Origin: Pseudomonas kermanshahensis
Lineage (GTDB): Bacteria; Pseudomonadota; Gammaproteobacteria; Pseudomonadales; Pseudomonadaceae
Direction of reading: 5' to 3'
NCBI RefSeq assembly: GCF_014269205.2
Contig: NZ_JABWRY020000001.1
Coordinates: 3,286,001 to 3,350,000 of the forward strand
DNA length: 64,000 nucleotides
Shown here piece by piece: positions 27,561 to 35,849 of the stretch. The notes under the pieces are model-generated. The model did not search any database. It was given only the letters and a program-made list of their open reading frames with translations, and was not told the DNA's origin. The position numbers and the translations under genes are program-made. How positions within the stretch are numbered: the stretch's first letter is position 1; the number at the start of each line of letters is the position of its first letter.

Positions 27561-29066
27561 ATGAAAACCGCCGCAGGTTTGCTGCTGTCGGCCATCGAGC
27601 TGGACCGTGCCAGTGCCATCCCCCTGTACCGCCAGCTGTACCTGCAGATTCGCAAGCAGATACTCAATGGCAGGATCCAGGGTGGCGTGCGCCTGCCCTC
27701 GACCCGCACCTTGAGCAACGAGTTGGGGTTGTCGCGGATCACCATTCTCAATGCGTTCGATCAATTGATTGCCGAAGGCTTCCTGGCCTCGCGCACCGGC
27801 GCCGGCACCTATGTCGGCACGGAATGGGAAAGCCGCGGCAGCGAGCCCGAGCAGCCCCAGCCGCCGCCGCGCCTGTCCGACCTGAGCCAGTCGATGCTGT
27901 CGCTGCGCAGCGATCATTTTCGCGGCGTCTCGTACACCGACTGGGACCCGGCCACCCCGACCTCGTTCCTGCCCAGCCACAGCACCTACGAAGCCTTCCC
28001 CCAGGCGATATGGCGGCGGCTGATGAACCAGCACCTGCTGAAGCCCACCAAGGCGATGCTGGGCTACGGCGAGCTGCAAGGTTTGCAGGCCTTGCGCAGC
28101 GCCATTGCCGAGTATGTGTTCGATGCCCGTGGCATCGACTGCGATGCCGGGCAGGTGGTGATCGTGTCTGGCGCCCAGCAAGCGTTCAACTTGCTGGGCA
28201 TGTTGCTGCTCAACCCCCAGGACAGTGTATGGATGGAAGACCCGGGGCATATCGCCGCGCGCATTGCTTTGCAGGCGCAAGGGGCGCGGGTGACCGCGTT
28301 GCGTGTCGATGAACACGGGATCGACGTGGAGCAAGGCCTGCGCGAATGCCCTGAGGCCCGGTTGGTGTTCTGCACCCCCTCGCGCCAGCACCCGCTGGGC
28401 GTCACCTTGAGTTACGCGCGGCGCCAGGCCTTGATCGACTGGGCCGCGCAACAACAAAGCTGGATCATCGAAGACGATTGCGACAGCGAGTTCCGCTACA
28501 GTGGCCGCCTGCTGCCCGCCCTGTATGCCCTGGACCAGATGGCCCGGGTGATCTATGTCGGCACCTTCAGCAAAGTGCTGTTTCCGTCACTCCGGCTGGG
28601 CTACGTGATCCTGCCGCCGGCGCTGGTCGGACCCTTCTGCACCCTGCGTGCGGTCATGGACCGGAGCCCGCCCACACTGCTGCAGGCCACCACCGCTGAC
28701 TTCATGGCGCAAGGCCATTTCATTGGCCACATCCGCCGCATGCGCGCGTTGTACAAGGCACGCCAGCAGGCCTTGATCGCACAGCTCGAACAGCACATGG
28801 GCGGCTTCTTCACCCTCACCCCGGCCGATGCGGGCATGCACCTGATCGCCTGGCTGCCCCCTGAGCTCAACGATGCCGACATCGCCCGGCAACTGGCTGA
28901 GCACGGCATCCACACCTACCCCTTGAGCGACTACAGCATCCAGCATGCGCAACCGCCTGCGCTGCTGATCGGCTTTGCCGGCACGCCGGAAAACCAGGCC
29001 GCAGCACGCGTCCAGGCACTGGCCCAGGCCTTGCGCACACTGGGGTACCTGCCCGCAAACACCTGA
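27561..29066 (+). CDS. MocR-type regulator (GntR HTH plus aminotransferase fold)
   Basis: 501 residues. GntR winged helix about 10-80 (IPLYRQLYLQIRKQI, RLPSTRTLSNELGLSRITI), then a fold-type I aminotransferase domain with the PLP Lys in TFSKVLFPSLRLGYV and the IIEDDCDSEFRY stretch. ATG 27561 gives the standard family start; the preceding open frame overlaps the activator gene. MocR proteins control nearby metabolic operons with PLP or an amino compound as cofactor. The downstream TIM-barrel/MFS operon on the same strand is the likely target. Confidence 0.85.
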   Translation: MKTAAGLLLSAIELDRASAIPLYRQLYLQIRKQILNGRIQGGVRLPSTRTLSNELGLSRITILNAFDQLIAEGFLASRTGAGTYVGTEWESRGSEPEQPQPPPRLSDLSQSMLSLRSDHFRGVSYTDWDPATPTSFLPSHSTYEAFPQAIWRRLMNQHLLKPTKAMLGYGELQGLQALRSAIAEYVFDARGIDCDAGQVVIVSGAQQAFNLLGMLLLNPQDSVWMEDPGHIAARIALQAQGARVTALRVDEHGIDVEQGLRECPEARLVFCTPSRQHPLGVTLSYARRQALIDWAAQQQSWIIEDDCDSEFRYSGRLLPALYALDQMARVIYVGTFSKVLFPSLRLGYVILPPALVGPFCTLRAVMDRSPPTLLQATTADFMAQGHFIGHIRRMRALYKARQQALIAQLEQHMGGFFTLTPADAGMHLIAWLPPELNDADIARQLAEHGIHTYPLSDYSIQHAQPPALLIGFAGTPENQAAARVQALAQALRTLGYLPANT

Positions 29067-29082
29067 GGCCAGGCAAGTGGTC

Positions 29083-29112
29083 CTATCGATTGGCGGATAA
29101 TGGATCTATCGA
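29083..29112 (+). promoter_or_regulatory. Candidate MocR operator: direct CTATCGA repeats
   Basis: CTATCGA occurs at 29083-29089 and 29106-29112, 23 bp centre to centre, between the MocR gene and the TIM-barrel gene. MocR regulators such as PdxR often bind direct repeats spaced by about two helical turns. The site lies about 70-100 bases before the start at 29180. Confidence 0.4.
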
Positions 29113-29179
29113 ACGTTCCTCACTGGCGCGATAAAGGTTGCGCCGGTAGACCCCGGCGTCTGAACCAGGAACGACGCTA

Positions 29180-30241
29180 ATGAACAATAAGATCCAGGAA
29201 CGTTTCAACGCCTTGCTGAGCCACAACGTGGTGGAACAGGCGCCAGCCCCCGTGCTGACCCAGGCACTGGCCCAGCGCTTGCTCGAACGCCTCGGGCAAC
29301 TGCGCCTTTTTGCCCATGCCTACCCGCTGCTGACCAACCTCACCCACGGCCGGGTCACCCCCGCCGACCTGCTCGACTTCGCCTATCGCCATGAGTTGCA
29401 AGGCCTGAGCCTGCACGTGCTCGACGGCGAGCAGAACAGCCTGAGCCAGATGACACCCGCCCAGCTTCAGGCATTTGCCGACAAGGCCAAGGCGCTGGGG
29501 CTGGACGTGCATGTGGAAATCAGCAGCACGCTGAAAAAAGACGTCGACCAGGTGATCGCCATCGCCAAGGCCCTGGGGGTGTGCAACATCCGCGTCTACT
29601 CGCGTTACGAGGGCCCACTGTCGCGGGTCATGGACATCATCGAGAGCGACCTGCACTACCTGGCGCAACAGGCCGACGCCCACAACCTGTACTTTGACTT
29701 CGAGCAACACGAAGAGCTCAAGAGCGACGAGATCGCCCAGTTGCTCAAGCGCCTCGACCACCCTCGCCTGCATGCCCTGTTCGACTTTGGCAACATGATC
29801 AATGCCTGCGAACAACCCCTGCAGGCCCTGCGCAACCTGGCGCCGCACATCCGCCAAAGCCACCTCAAGGGTGTGCGCATCGTGGCCGAACACAACGGCT
29901 TCGGCCATTACGGCGTGCTGCAAGGCAGCGCCGATGACGACCTGCCCAATGCCCGCATGCTGTTCGAGCTGCTGATGCTGGGCGACACCGCCCCGCAGGT
30001 GATCGCCTTCATCCTCGAGCAGGAAAACCACTACGTGGCCCCGGCCTTCCGCCAACAGCAGGAAGCGGCCGACCCCTTCATCGCGTATCGGGAAATGAGC
30101 GACACCCCCCTGCCGGCCGGCTTCACCCTGGAGCGCATGCTGGCTGACGAACACCGTTGGGCGAACAACCAGGTGGCCTACGTGCGCGGCCTGCTGAACG
30201 AGTTTCGCACCCTGGCCGAGCTGACCTTGGCCAACGCTTGA
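29180..30241 (+). CDS. TIM-barrel sugar-phosphate isomerase/epimerase family protein
   Basis: 353 residues of the xylose-isomerase-like/AP endonuclease 2 superfamily. Barrel strands and metal-site-type residues can be seen in GLDVHVEIS, NIRVYSRYEG, LYFDFEQHEE, HALFDFGNMINA and IRQSHLKGVRIV. The protein extends about 70 residues beyond a minimal barrel. It shares an operon with the MFS gene 33 bases downstream. Likely converts a sugar acid, inositol-type compound or keto-acid taken up by that transporter; the substrate cannot be read from sequence. Confidence 0.78.
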   Translation: MNNKIQERFNALLSHNVVEQAPAPVLTQALAQRLLERLGQLRLFAHAYPLLTNLTHGRVTPADLLDFAYRHELQGLSLHVLDGEQNSLSQMTPAQLQAFADKAKALGLDVHVEISSTLKKDVDQVIAIAKALGVCNIRVYSRYEGPLSRVMDIIESDLHYLAQQADAHNLYFDFEQHEELKSDEIAQLLKRLDHPRLHALFDFGNMINACEQPLQALRNLAPHIRQSHLKGVRIVAEHNGFGHYGVLQGSADDDLPNARMLFELLMLGDTAPQVIAFILEQENHYVAPAFRQQQEAADPFIAYREMSDTPLPAGFTLERMLADEHRWANNQVAYVRGLLNEFRTLAELTLANA

Positions 30242-30274
30242 ACCTGGCGACCCGACTACCTGCGGAGAACAACA

Positions 30275-31540
30275 ATGACAGCCCAGAACAAAGCCAAATG
30301 GCTCCGATTCCTGATCCTCGTCCTTGGCGGCGGTACCGTCTACAAGCTGGCGAACCTCAAGGATGCATTCTACGTCCCCATGCAGGAATTCATGGGCCTG
30401 AGCCACACTGAAATCGGCCTGCTACTTAGCGCCAACGCGATCATCGCCACCGCACTGTTCGTGGTCGGCGGCATGCTCGCCGACCGCTTCGAGACGCGCA
30501 GGCTCATCCCCCTGGGCCTGATCGGCACCGGCTGCCTGGGTGTGTACCTGGCCACCTTCCCGCCGTTCAGCAGCTTGCTGATCGTGTTCAGCCTGCTGGC
30601 CGTGTGTGCCGACTGCCTGTTCTGGCCATCGCTGCTCAAGGCCATCCGCAACCTGGGTAACGACCAGGAACAAGGGCGCCTGTTCGGCCTGCTCGAAGGC
30701 GGGCGTGGCGTGGTCGATACGCTGGTCGCGTTTGCCGCACTGGGGGTGTTCGTGGCGATGGGCTCGGGCGAAAGCGGCTTGAAGTCAGCGATCCTGTTCT
30801 ACTCGGTCATCGACCTGCTGGCCGGCACCCTCACCTGGTTCCTGCTCAAGGGCGACAGCGCGCCGTCGCTGGCCAAGCCGAAAAATGGCCTGGCTAACCT
30901 GATGGAGGCGATCAAGGTGCCGGGTATCTGGCTGGTCAGCCTGAACGTGTTCATGGTCTACATCGTCTATTGCGGCCTGACCTACTTCATCCCCTACCTC
31001 AAGGAGATGTACGGCTTGCCGGTGGCGCTGGTGGGTGCCTACGGCATCATCAACCAGTATTTCCTGAAGATTCTGGGCGGGCCTGCCGGTGGGTTCATTG
31101 CCGACAAGCAGTTCAAGAGCACCAGCCGCTACCTGAAGTGGGCCTTTCTGGCACTGTTGCCGCTGATGGCGGTGATCATGTTGATTCCGAAAAGCCCGAC
31201 CTTCATCTATGCCGGCATGGCCGCCACCCTGTCCTTTGCGCTGATCGTGTTCTCCATGCGCGGCGTGTTCTGGGCGCCGATGGGCGAAGTCGGTATTCCC
31301 CAGCACATCACCGGTTCCGCCTTCGGTATCGGCTGCCTGATCGGTTACGCGCCGGGCATGTTTGCCTACGTCATCTACGGTGCGATCCTCGACCACTTCC
31401 CCGGCCAGCAGGGGTACAACTGGGTCTTCACCTTGATGAGTATCCTGGCCGTTGCAGGGTTCATGGTGTCCAGCCTGCTGTACCGGGCCGTTAGAAAGAA
31501 TGCCCTGGCTGCAGGCGGGATGAGTGCGGCGCAAGCATGA
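30275..31540 (+). CDS. MFS transporter
   Basis: 421 residues with 12 hydrophobic segments. The A motif is visible as GGMLADRFETRR after helix 2. GGAGAAC lies before ATG 30275. It forms a two-gene unit with the TIM-barrel gene and is followed by a hairpin. Substrate unknown, probably a polyol or organic acid matching the isomerase. Confidence 0.82.
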   Translation: MTAQNKAKWLRFLILVLGGGTVYKLANLKDAFYVPMQEFMGLSHTEIGLLLSANAIIATALFVVGGMLADRFETRRLIPLGLIGTGCLGVYLATFPPFSSLLIVFSLLAVCADCLFWPSLLKAIRNLGNDQEQGRLFGLLEGGRGVVDTLVAFAALGVFVAMGSGESGLKSAILFYSVIDLLAGTLTWFLLKGDSAPSLAKPKNGLANLMEAIKVPGIWLVSLNVFMVYIVYCGLTYFIPYLKEMYGLPVALVGAYGIINQYFLKILGGPAGGFIADKQFKSTSRYLKWAFLALLPLMAVIMLIPKSPTFIYAGMAATLSFALIVFSMRGVFWAPMGEVGIPQHITGSAFGIGCLIGYAPGMFAYVIYGAILDHFPGQQGYNWVFTLMSILAVAGFMVSSLLYRAVRKNALAAGGMSAAQA

Positions 31541-31555
31541 AGCATGAACACCCTC

Positions 31556-31596
31556 GGCCAGCTTCGACGGTGGAGGCTGGCCTAGGGTTCCCTAGG
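31556..31596 (+). promoter_or_regulatory. Hairpin plus CCTAGGG/CCCTAGG palindrome before the ABC gene
   Basis: GGCCAGC at 31556-31562 pairs with GCTGGCC at 31576-31582 and could end the MFS transcript. It is followed by a perfect CCTAGGG-TT-CCCTAGG palindrome at 31581-31596. A TAAGGT -10-like word follows at 31599. A palindrome this close to a weak promoter resembles MerR-type operators, but no such regulator is adjacent. Confidence 0.35.
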
Positions 31597-31667
31597 TGTA
31601 AGGTTTGCATGTCGGTCTGGCGCCTGACGCCCGCACGGGGTACAACTGGACCTTTTAGGAGGCCACC

Positions 31668-33521
31668 ATGCTCCGTGTGTTTGAACGACGGCTAGACCCC
31701 TTCCCACCCGACGAGGCCCCGCCGCCACCGGTCGGCCTACTGCGTTTTCTGTGGGCCTGCACGCGCGGCGCGCGTGGTTACGTACTGGCGCTGGCGCTGC
31801 TCAGCGCCGGTGTATCGATCTACGAAGCCTGGCTGTTTTCCTTTCTCGGCCAGGTTGTCGATTTGCTCTCGACCTGGCAAACGGGCGGCGCTGAAGCGGC
31901 TCAGGAAAGCCGCGTGCTGTGGGGCATTGGCATCGTACTGCTGACCAGCATTGGGCTGGTGGCGCTGCGCACGATGGTGCAGCACCAGGTACTGGCGATC
32001 AATTTGCCGCTGCGGCTGCGCTGGGACTTCCATCGGCTGATGCTGCGGCAAAGCCTTTCTTTCTTTTCTGACGAGTTTTCCGGCCGTGTCACCACCAAGG
32101 TGATGCAGACCGCACTGGCCGTGCGCGAAGTGCTGTTCACCCTGATCGAAATCGCCCCCGGCATCGGCGTGTACTTCATCGCCATCATCGCGCTGGCGGG
32201 CGGTTTTGCCTTGAGGCTGATGCTGCCGTTCATTGCCTGGGTCGCGCTGTTTGGGCTGGCCTTGCTGTACTTCGTGCCGCGCCTGGGCAAAGTCGGCCAG
32301 GAACAGGCCCATGCGCGCTCATCGATGACCGGGCGCATCTCGGACGCCTACACCAACATCACCACCGTGAAGCTGTTTTCGCATTCCAAACGCGAAGCGC
32401 ACTTTGCGCGGGCGGCGATGGAGGATTTCAAACAGACCGGCTTTCGCCAGATGCGCCTGGTCAGCCAGTTCGAAATCGTCAATCAGGCCTTGGTTGTCGG
32501 GTTGATCATCGGCGCTGGCGGCTATGCCCTGTGGTTGTGGCACCAAGGCGAAGTCGGCACCGGTGCGGTGGCGGCGATTACCGCCATGGCCTTGCGCATC
32601 AACGGCATGTCGCACTGGATCATGTGGCAGATGACCTCCCTGTTCGAGAACATCGGCACCGTGCAGGACGGCATGGCCACCTTGACCCGCGGCCCCAAAG
32701 TACAGGACGCGCCGAATGCCGGGGTGTTGGTGACGTCAGGCGGCGCGGTGAGCTTCGACAATGTCAGCTTCAACTACAACGGTGAGCGGCAGGTGCTCGA
32801 TGGCCTGAGCCTGAACATTCGCGCCGGTGAGAAAGTCGGCCTGGTGGGGCGGTCCGGTGCGGGCAAGTCGACGCTGATCAACCTGCTGCTGCGCTTTTAC
32901 GACGTTGACCACGGCGCCATTCGCATTGATGGGCAAAACATTGCCCAGGTGACCCAGGACAGCCTGCGCAGCGCCATCGGCATGGTCACGCAGGACACCT
33001 CGCTGCTGCACCGCTCGATTCGCGACAACATCGCCTACGGCCGCCCCGACGCGAGCGACGCGCAAATCCGCGAGGCCGCCGCCAACGCCCAGGCTGACGG
33101 GTTCATCAACCAGCTGAGCGACCGCCAAGGCCACAGCGGCTACGACACGCTGGTGGGTGAGCGCGGCATCAAGCTGTCCGGTGGCCAACGTCAGCGCATT
33201 GCCATCGCCCGGGTGATGCTCAAGAACGCCCCGATCCTGCTGCTCGACGAGGCGACCAGCGCGCTGGACTCCGAGGTCGAAGTCGCCATCCAAGAAAGCC
33301 TCAATGAGATGATGCACGGCAAGACCGTCATCGCCATCGCCCATCGGCTGTCGACAATCGCTGCCATGGACCGCCTGATCGTCATGGATGAAGGGCGCAT
33401 CATCGAACAAGGCACCCATGCCGAACTGCTGGCCCGCAACGGCACCTATGCACGGCTTTGGCAGCACCAGAGTGGCGGCTTCTTGGGTGAAGACCAAGGC
33501 GTAGCGGAGGCCATGGAGTGA
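31668..33521 (+). CDS. ABC exporter, fused permease and ATPase (MsbA-like)
   Basis: 617 residues. The transmembrane half (six helices, about 30-330) is followed by an ATPase domain with Walker A GRSGAGKST, Q loop VTQDTSLL, signature LSGGQRQR, Walker B ILLLDEATSAL and the switch His in IAHRLST. TTTAGGAGG precedes ATG 31668. Half-transporters of this type work as dimers and export lipids, peptides or drugs. The MarR regulator that follows on the same strand may control it. Confidence 0.88.
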   Translation: MLRVFERRLDPFPPDEAPPPPVGLLRFLWACTRGARGYVLALALLSAGVSIYEAWLFSFLGQVVDLLSTWQTGGAEAAQESRVLWGIGIVLLTSIGLVALRTMVQHQVLAINLPLRLRWDFHRLMLRQSLSFFSDEFSGRVTTKVMQTALAVREVLFTLIEIAPGIGVYFIAIIALAGGFALRLMLPFIAWVALFGLALLYFVPRLGKVGQEQAHARSSMTGRISDAYTNITTVKLFSHSKREAHFARAAMEDFKQTGFRQMRLVSQFEIVNQALVVGLIIGAGGYALWLWHQGEVGTGAVAAITAMALRINGMSHWIMWQMTSLFENIGTVQDGMATLTRGPKVQDAPNAGVLVTSGGAVSFDNVSFNYNGERQVLDGLSLNIRAGEKVGLVGRSGAGKSTLINLLLRFYDVDHGAIRIDGQNIAQVTQDSLRSAIGMVTQDTSLLHRSIRDNIAYGRPDASDAQIREAAANAQADGFINQLSDRQGHSGYDTLVGERGIKLSGGQRQRIAIARVMLKNAPILLLDEATSALDSEVEVAIQESLNEMMHGKTVIAIAHRLSTIAAMDRLIVMDEGRIIEQGTHAELLARNGTYARLWQHQSGGFLGEDQGVAEAME

Positions 33522-33529
33522 GCCTGCGG

Positions 33530-33555
33530 GGTGGCAGCCGGTTGCGGCTGCCACC
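33530..33555 (+). terminator. 10-bp hairpin after the ABC exporter gene
   Basis: GGTGGCAGCC and GGCTGCCACC pair perfectly around a six-base loop, eight bases after the stop. No T run, so factor-assisted or weak termination is possible. Confidence 0.5.
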
Positions 33556-33567
33556 TGCCCTGCGCTG

Positions 33568-33595
33568 TTTGCATCGGGTCAGCATCGGTTATACT
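33568..33595 (+). promoter_or_regulatory. Candidate sigma-70 promoter of the MarR gene
   Basis: TATACT at 33590-33595 is a good -10 box; TTTGCA at 33568-33573 is a weak -35 with 16-bp spacing. The start codon follows 47 bases later. Confidence 0.4.
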
Positions 33596-33641
33596 TCTTA
33601 ATCATTTTTTTACCCTTACCGTCGCTGACACACGAGATCGC

Positions 33642-34106
33642 ATGAACACATCCCCTGCACTGCAACCGGGCGCCGACAGCAGCGAGGCCACTGCGCCGAC
33701 CGACCTGAATGATCTGGTTGGCTACGCCTTGCGCCGCGTGCAGATGAAGGTGTTTCAGCACCTTGTCGAGTGCCTGACGCCCTACGACCTGCGGCCTGCA
33801 CAGTTTTCTGCGTTGGCCATCATCGCGCAAAACCCAGGCCCTACGCAGGCCGAGCTGGCCAAGGCGTTGAACATTGAGCCGCCCCAAGTGGTGCCGCTGC
33901 TCAACAAGCTTGAAGAAGCGGGCCTGGCCCTGCGCGTGCGCAGCAAGGCAGACAAGCGCTCTTATGGCCTGTACCTGAGCAAAGCGGGTGAGAAGCTGCT
34001 GAAAACGCTGTATGGGGTAGCTGAAGAGAGTGACCGTGCCGCTACGGCCAATTTGGATGATGACGAGCGGCGGCAGTTGCTTGCCCTGCTGCGCAAGGTC
34101 TATTGA
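33642..34106 (+). CDS. MarR-family transcriptional regulator
   Basis: 154 residues with a central winged HTH: LRPAQFSALAIIAQNPGPTQ, then LAKALNIEPPQVVPLLNKLEEAGL and the wing RVRSKADKRSYGLYLS. ATG 33642 gives a normal family start. It lies 120 bases behind the ABC exporter and has its own promoter candidate. MarR regulators often repress a neighbouring efflux gene or respond to phenolic acids; a link to the ABC gene, or to the ferulate operon at 39-47 kb, is possible but not shown. Confidence 0.85.
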   Translation: MNTSPALQPGADSSEATAPTDLNDLVGYALRRVQMKVFQHLVECLTPYDLRPAQFSALAIIAQNPGPTQAELAKALNIEPPQVVPLLNKLEEAGLALRVRSKADKRSYGLYLSKAGEKLLKTLYGVAEESDRAATANLDDDERRQLLALLRKVY

Positions 34107-34175
34107 GCACCTAAGGATCCTTCGATCAACTTGCCGCGCAGCGGCGGCAAGTCGTAGTTCCCCCGTCACACAGCG

Positions 34176-34305
34176 CTATTTGTCGAAAAAATCGGCCACA
34201 CTGGCGGCGGTGCCATGGACGTAATGAACCAGACCGGACTCCGCATCAACGCCAACATGAACCTTCATCCCGAAGCAATATTGGTAGTGATCGGAACTAG
34301 GGTTA
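34176..34305 (-). pseudogene. IS5-type transposase fragment
   Basis: About 40 codons on the minus strand read DHYQYCFGMKVHVGVDAESG, then LVHYVHGTAASVADFFDK and TAG at 34176-34178. This matches the conserved central part of IS5-family transposases (a W/Y-F-G-M-K-x-H-x-G-V-D motif with the catalytic Asp). Nothing else of the element remains and I see no terminal repeats. It marks the left border of the accessory, AT-richer stretch. Confidence 0.75.
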
Positions 34306-34340
34306 TGTGTCATACCTCTTTCATTGTGGGTATGACACAT
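34305..34340. terminator. Perfect 12-bp inverted repeat
   Basis: ATGTGTCATACC and GGTATGACACAT flank a 12-base loop. The hairpin lies 22 bases beyond the end of the AT-rich small gene on the minus strand, so it may end that transcript. It also touches the end of the IS fragment and could equally be part of a mobile-element border. Confidence 0.45.
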
Positions 34341-34361
34341 GACTTACAACATCCCCTTTCT

Positions 34362-34652
34362 CTATGACGGCAGAGAGAGTGTGACATTTATCCCGCTAGG
34401 GATGGCATCGCAAAACCGATTGAATTCCTCAGTAGTCAATGCATTAAGATCTTTAGTAGGCCTTAGCCCAAACTCAGCGCTTGATGCATATCCACCATCA
34501 TCAATGGCAGCTATAAAAGACAAATTCAAAAAACTCCCCGACTTCATCTCCTTAATAATATCAGTTATATCATCGACATTTTGCCTGTGCACAGACAAAA
34601 CCAGATTCCAACCTTTTCGAGCCGCACCAATTTGACTGTCTTTCCACGCCAT
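34362..34652 (-). CDS. Small AT-rich orphan gene, immunity-protein-like in setting
   Basis: 96-residue acidic protein, MAWKDSQIGAARKGWN... containing VDDITDIIKEMKSGSFLNLS and a globular mix of helices and strands. GTGGAG sits before ATG 34652. Base composition is clearly lower in GC than its surroundings, which points to recent acquisition. Its size, AT-richness and position in a fragmentary accessory region downstream of an Rhs gene on the same strand are typical of orphan immunity genes, but no family is recognised. Interval 34653-34892 shows no other gene I can support. Confidence 0.5.
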   Translation of the reverse strand: MAWKDSQIGAARKGWNLVLSVHRQNVDDITDIIKEMKSGSFLNLSFIAAIDDGGYASSAEFGLRPTKDLNALTTEEFNRFCDAIPSGINVTLSLPS

Positions 34653-34892
34653 GTTAATAACTCCACTTTGTTTGGTGAGTCATACAAAAGCGCCAGATGC
34701 TACCTGTCCAACCGGCATAGCATTCTAGTTAACAAAAATCGTAAGCAAGCGCCTTCGCTAGTGTGGTGTTTCAGAAGTACCACTGGGTATTTGAGCTAGG
34801 GATCCTCCGATCCTTAACCGCAACCTGCAACATCTCCCACCCCAATAATCCAAAAACGGCTTATTGATTGCAACTAGCAAAAATGATAGTGC

Positions 34893-35117
34893 TCACGATT
34901 TGACCGAATGACAATGCTGAGCTACTGAACGCACCTTCTTGGCGGACACATTACCTAGCGTCGCTGGAAAGCCATACAAATCCATGGCGGCATACTTTTT
35001 GAATGATGGGAACGTACTCAGTCTAGGGTCCAGACCTTTAAATACCGAATGAGGACCAGGAGAATCGCGCTGTCTAAAATGAAACCTAAGTCCATACAGG
35101 CGTAATGGGTTGCCCAC
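34893..35117 (-). other. Doubtful 74-codon frame, possible gene remnant
   Basis: Reads GNPLRLYGLRFHFRQRD, then FPSFKKYAAMDLYGFPATLG, which looks more like protein than a shadow frame, but the only start is GTG, there is no ribosome site and a stop lies just upstream. It could be the tail of an effector or another decayed gene. 35118-35173 holds nothing I can name. Confidence 0.25.
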
Positions 35118-35173
35118 ACTACCGGCCCCGACTTAACGGTAGGACAATGAATCGAGCCTCGGCAACCCCACCG

Positions 35174-35443
35174 TTAGCGCGTCATCCCCAGTTCGGCATC
35201 ATCCATCAGCGCCTTGGCCAAGGCGCTTAGATAATGTGAGGCCCAGATAAGCTGCGGGTTGTCGTCCATTACCCCTGCGATGGTCAGGTCTCGCACAACG
35301 CCCATCAGCTCTGAGGCTTGCTCACGGGCGTCTTGGCAAGGGATGCCGGGCTCGATGCAGAACAGCGGCTGGGTCTTTTTTTCGCCCTGGTAGAACTTGG
35401 TCTTGCCGACCGTGGTTGGGGCTTTGTTGGCGCCTGTGGTCAT
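35174..35443 (-). CDS. DUF3077-family small protein
   Basis: 89 residues, MTTGANKAPTTVGKTKFYQG..., with the family's core FCIEPGIPCQDAREQASELM, then GVVRDLTIAG and QLIWASHYLSALAKALMDDAELG. AGGGAGA eight bases before ATG 35443 decides the start over the frame opening at 35467. DUF3077 genes are numerous in Pseudomonas and of unknown function. A REP doublet separates it from the DUF6124 gene on the same strand. Confidence 0.85.
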   Translation of the reverse strand: MTTGANKAPTTVGKTKFYQGEKKTQPLFCIEPGIPCQDAREQASELMGVVRDLTIAGVMDDNPQLIWASHYLSALAKALMDDAELGMTR

Positions 35444-35468
35444 TGTTCGGTCTCCCTGAAATTTCACC

Positions 35469-35581
35469 GCCTGTTCGGGCCTCTTCGCGGGGCAAGCCCG
35501 CTCCCACAGGTATACACAGGCCTTGAGACCTGCGGTGTACCTGTGGGAGCGGGCTTGCCCCGCGAAGAGGCCCGAACAGGC
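35469..35581. repeat. Inverted REP pair with perfect 44-bp arms
   Basis: Arms 35469-35512 and 35538-35581 are exact reverse complements and contain two copies of the REP core (GGGCCTCTTCGCGGGGCAAG). The 25-base centre is asymmetric. It lies between the DUF3077 and DUF6124 genes and overlaps the 5' region of the former. Confidence 0.9.
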
Positions 35582-35598
35582 AACTCATTACCTGTGGC

Positions 35599-35844
35599 TC
35601 AATGCTGAGTCCGTGGCTGATGCGCCGGCATCTGCACCTGGATCAACGCCGACTCCAGCAGCACACGCAGTGCCTCCAGCTCATGCATCGTCGCCATCAT
35701 CAAGATCGACACGGGTGATTTGGGCTGTAGGAGAATGGCCTGATTTGCCACGGATTGTGCGCACAGGGCGTAGTCCGCTGCCTGGATGAGGGTGTCTTCG
35801 AGGGAATGGTGGTTGTGGGGTGGATCGGGGACTATCTTCAACAT
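35599..35844 (-). CDS. DUF6124-family small protein
   Basis: 81 residues, MLKIVPDPPHNHHSLEDTLI, then QAADYALCAQSVANQAILL and MMATMHELEALRVLLESALI, the usual DUF6124 pattern of a Pro-rich start followed by two helices. ATG 35844 is chosen because the open frame above it is the structured leader, not coding. Function unknown; these genes often accompany DUF3077 genes in pseudomonads, as here. Confidence 0.8.
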   Translation of the reverse strand: MLKIVPDPPHNHHSLEDTLIQAADYALCAQSVANQAILLQPKSPVSILMMATMHELEALRVLLESALIQVQMPAHQPRTQH

Positions 35845-35849
35845 CCTAT

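Noticed and set aside
34581..34799. Plus-strand frame of 72 codons in the AT-rich patch
   Set aside because: Overlaps the start of the better-supported minus-strand gene, has no ribosome site and no recognisable features.
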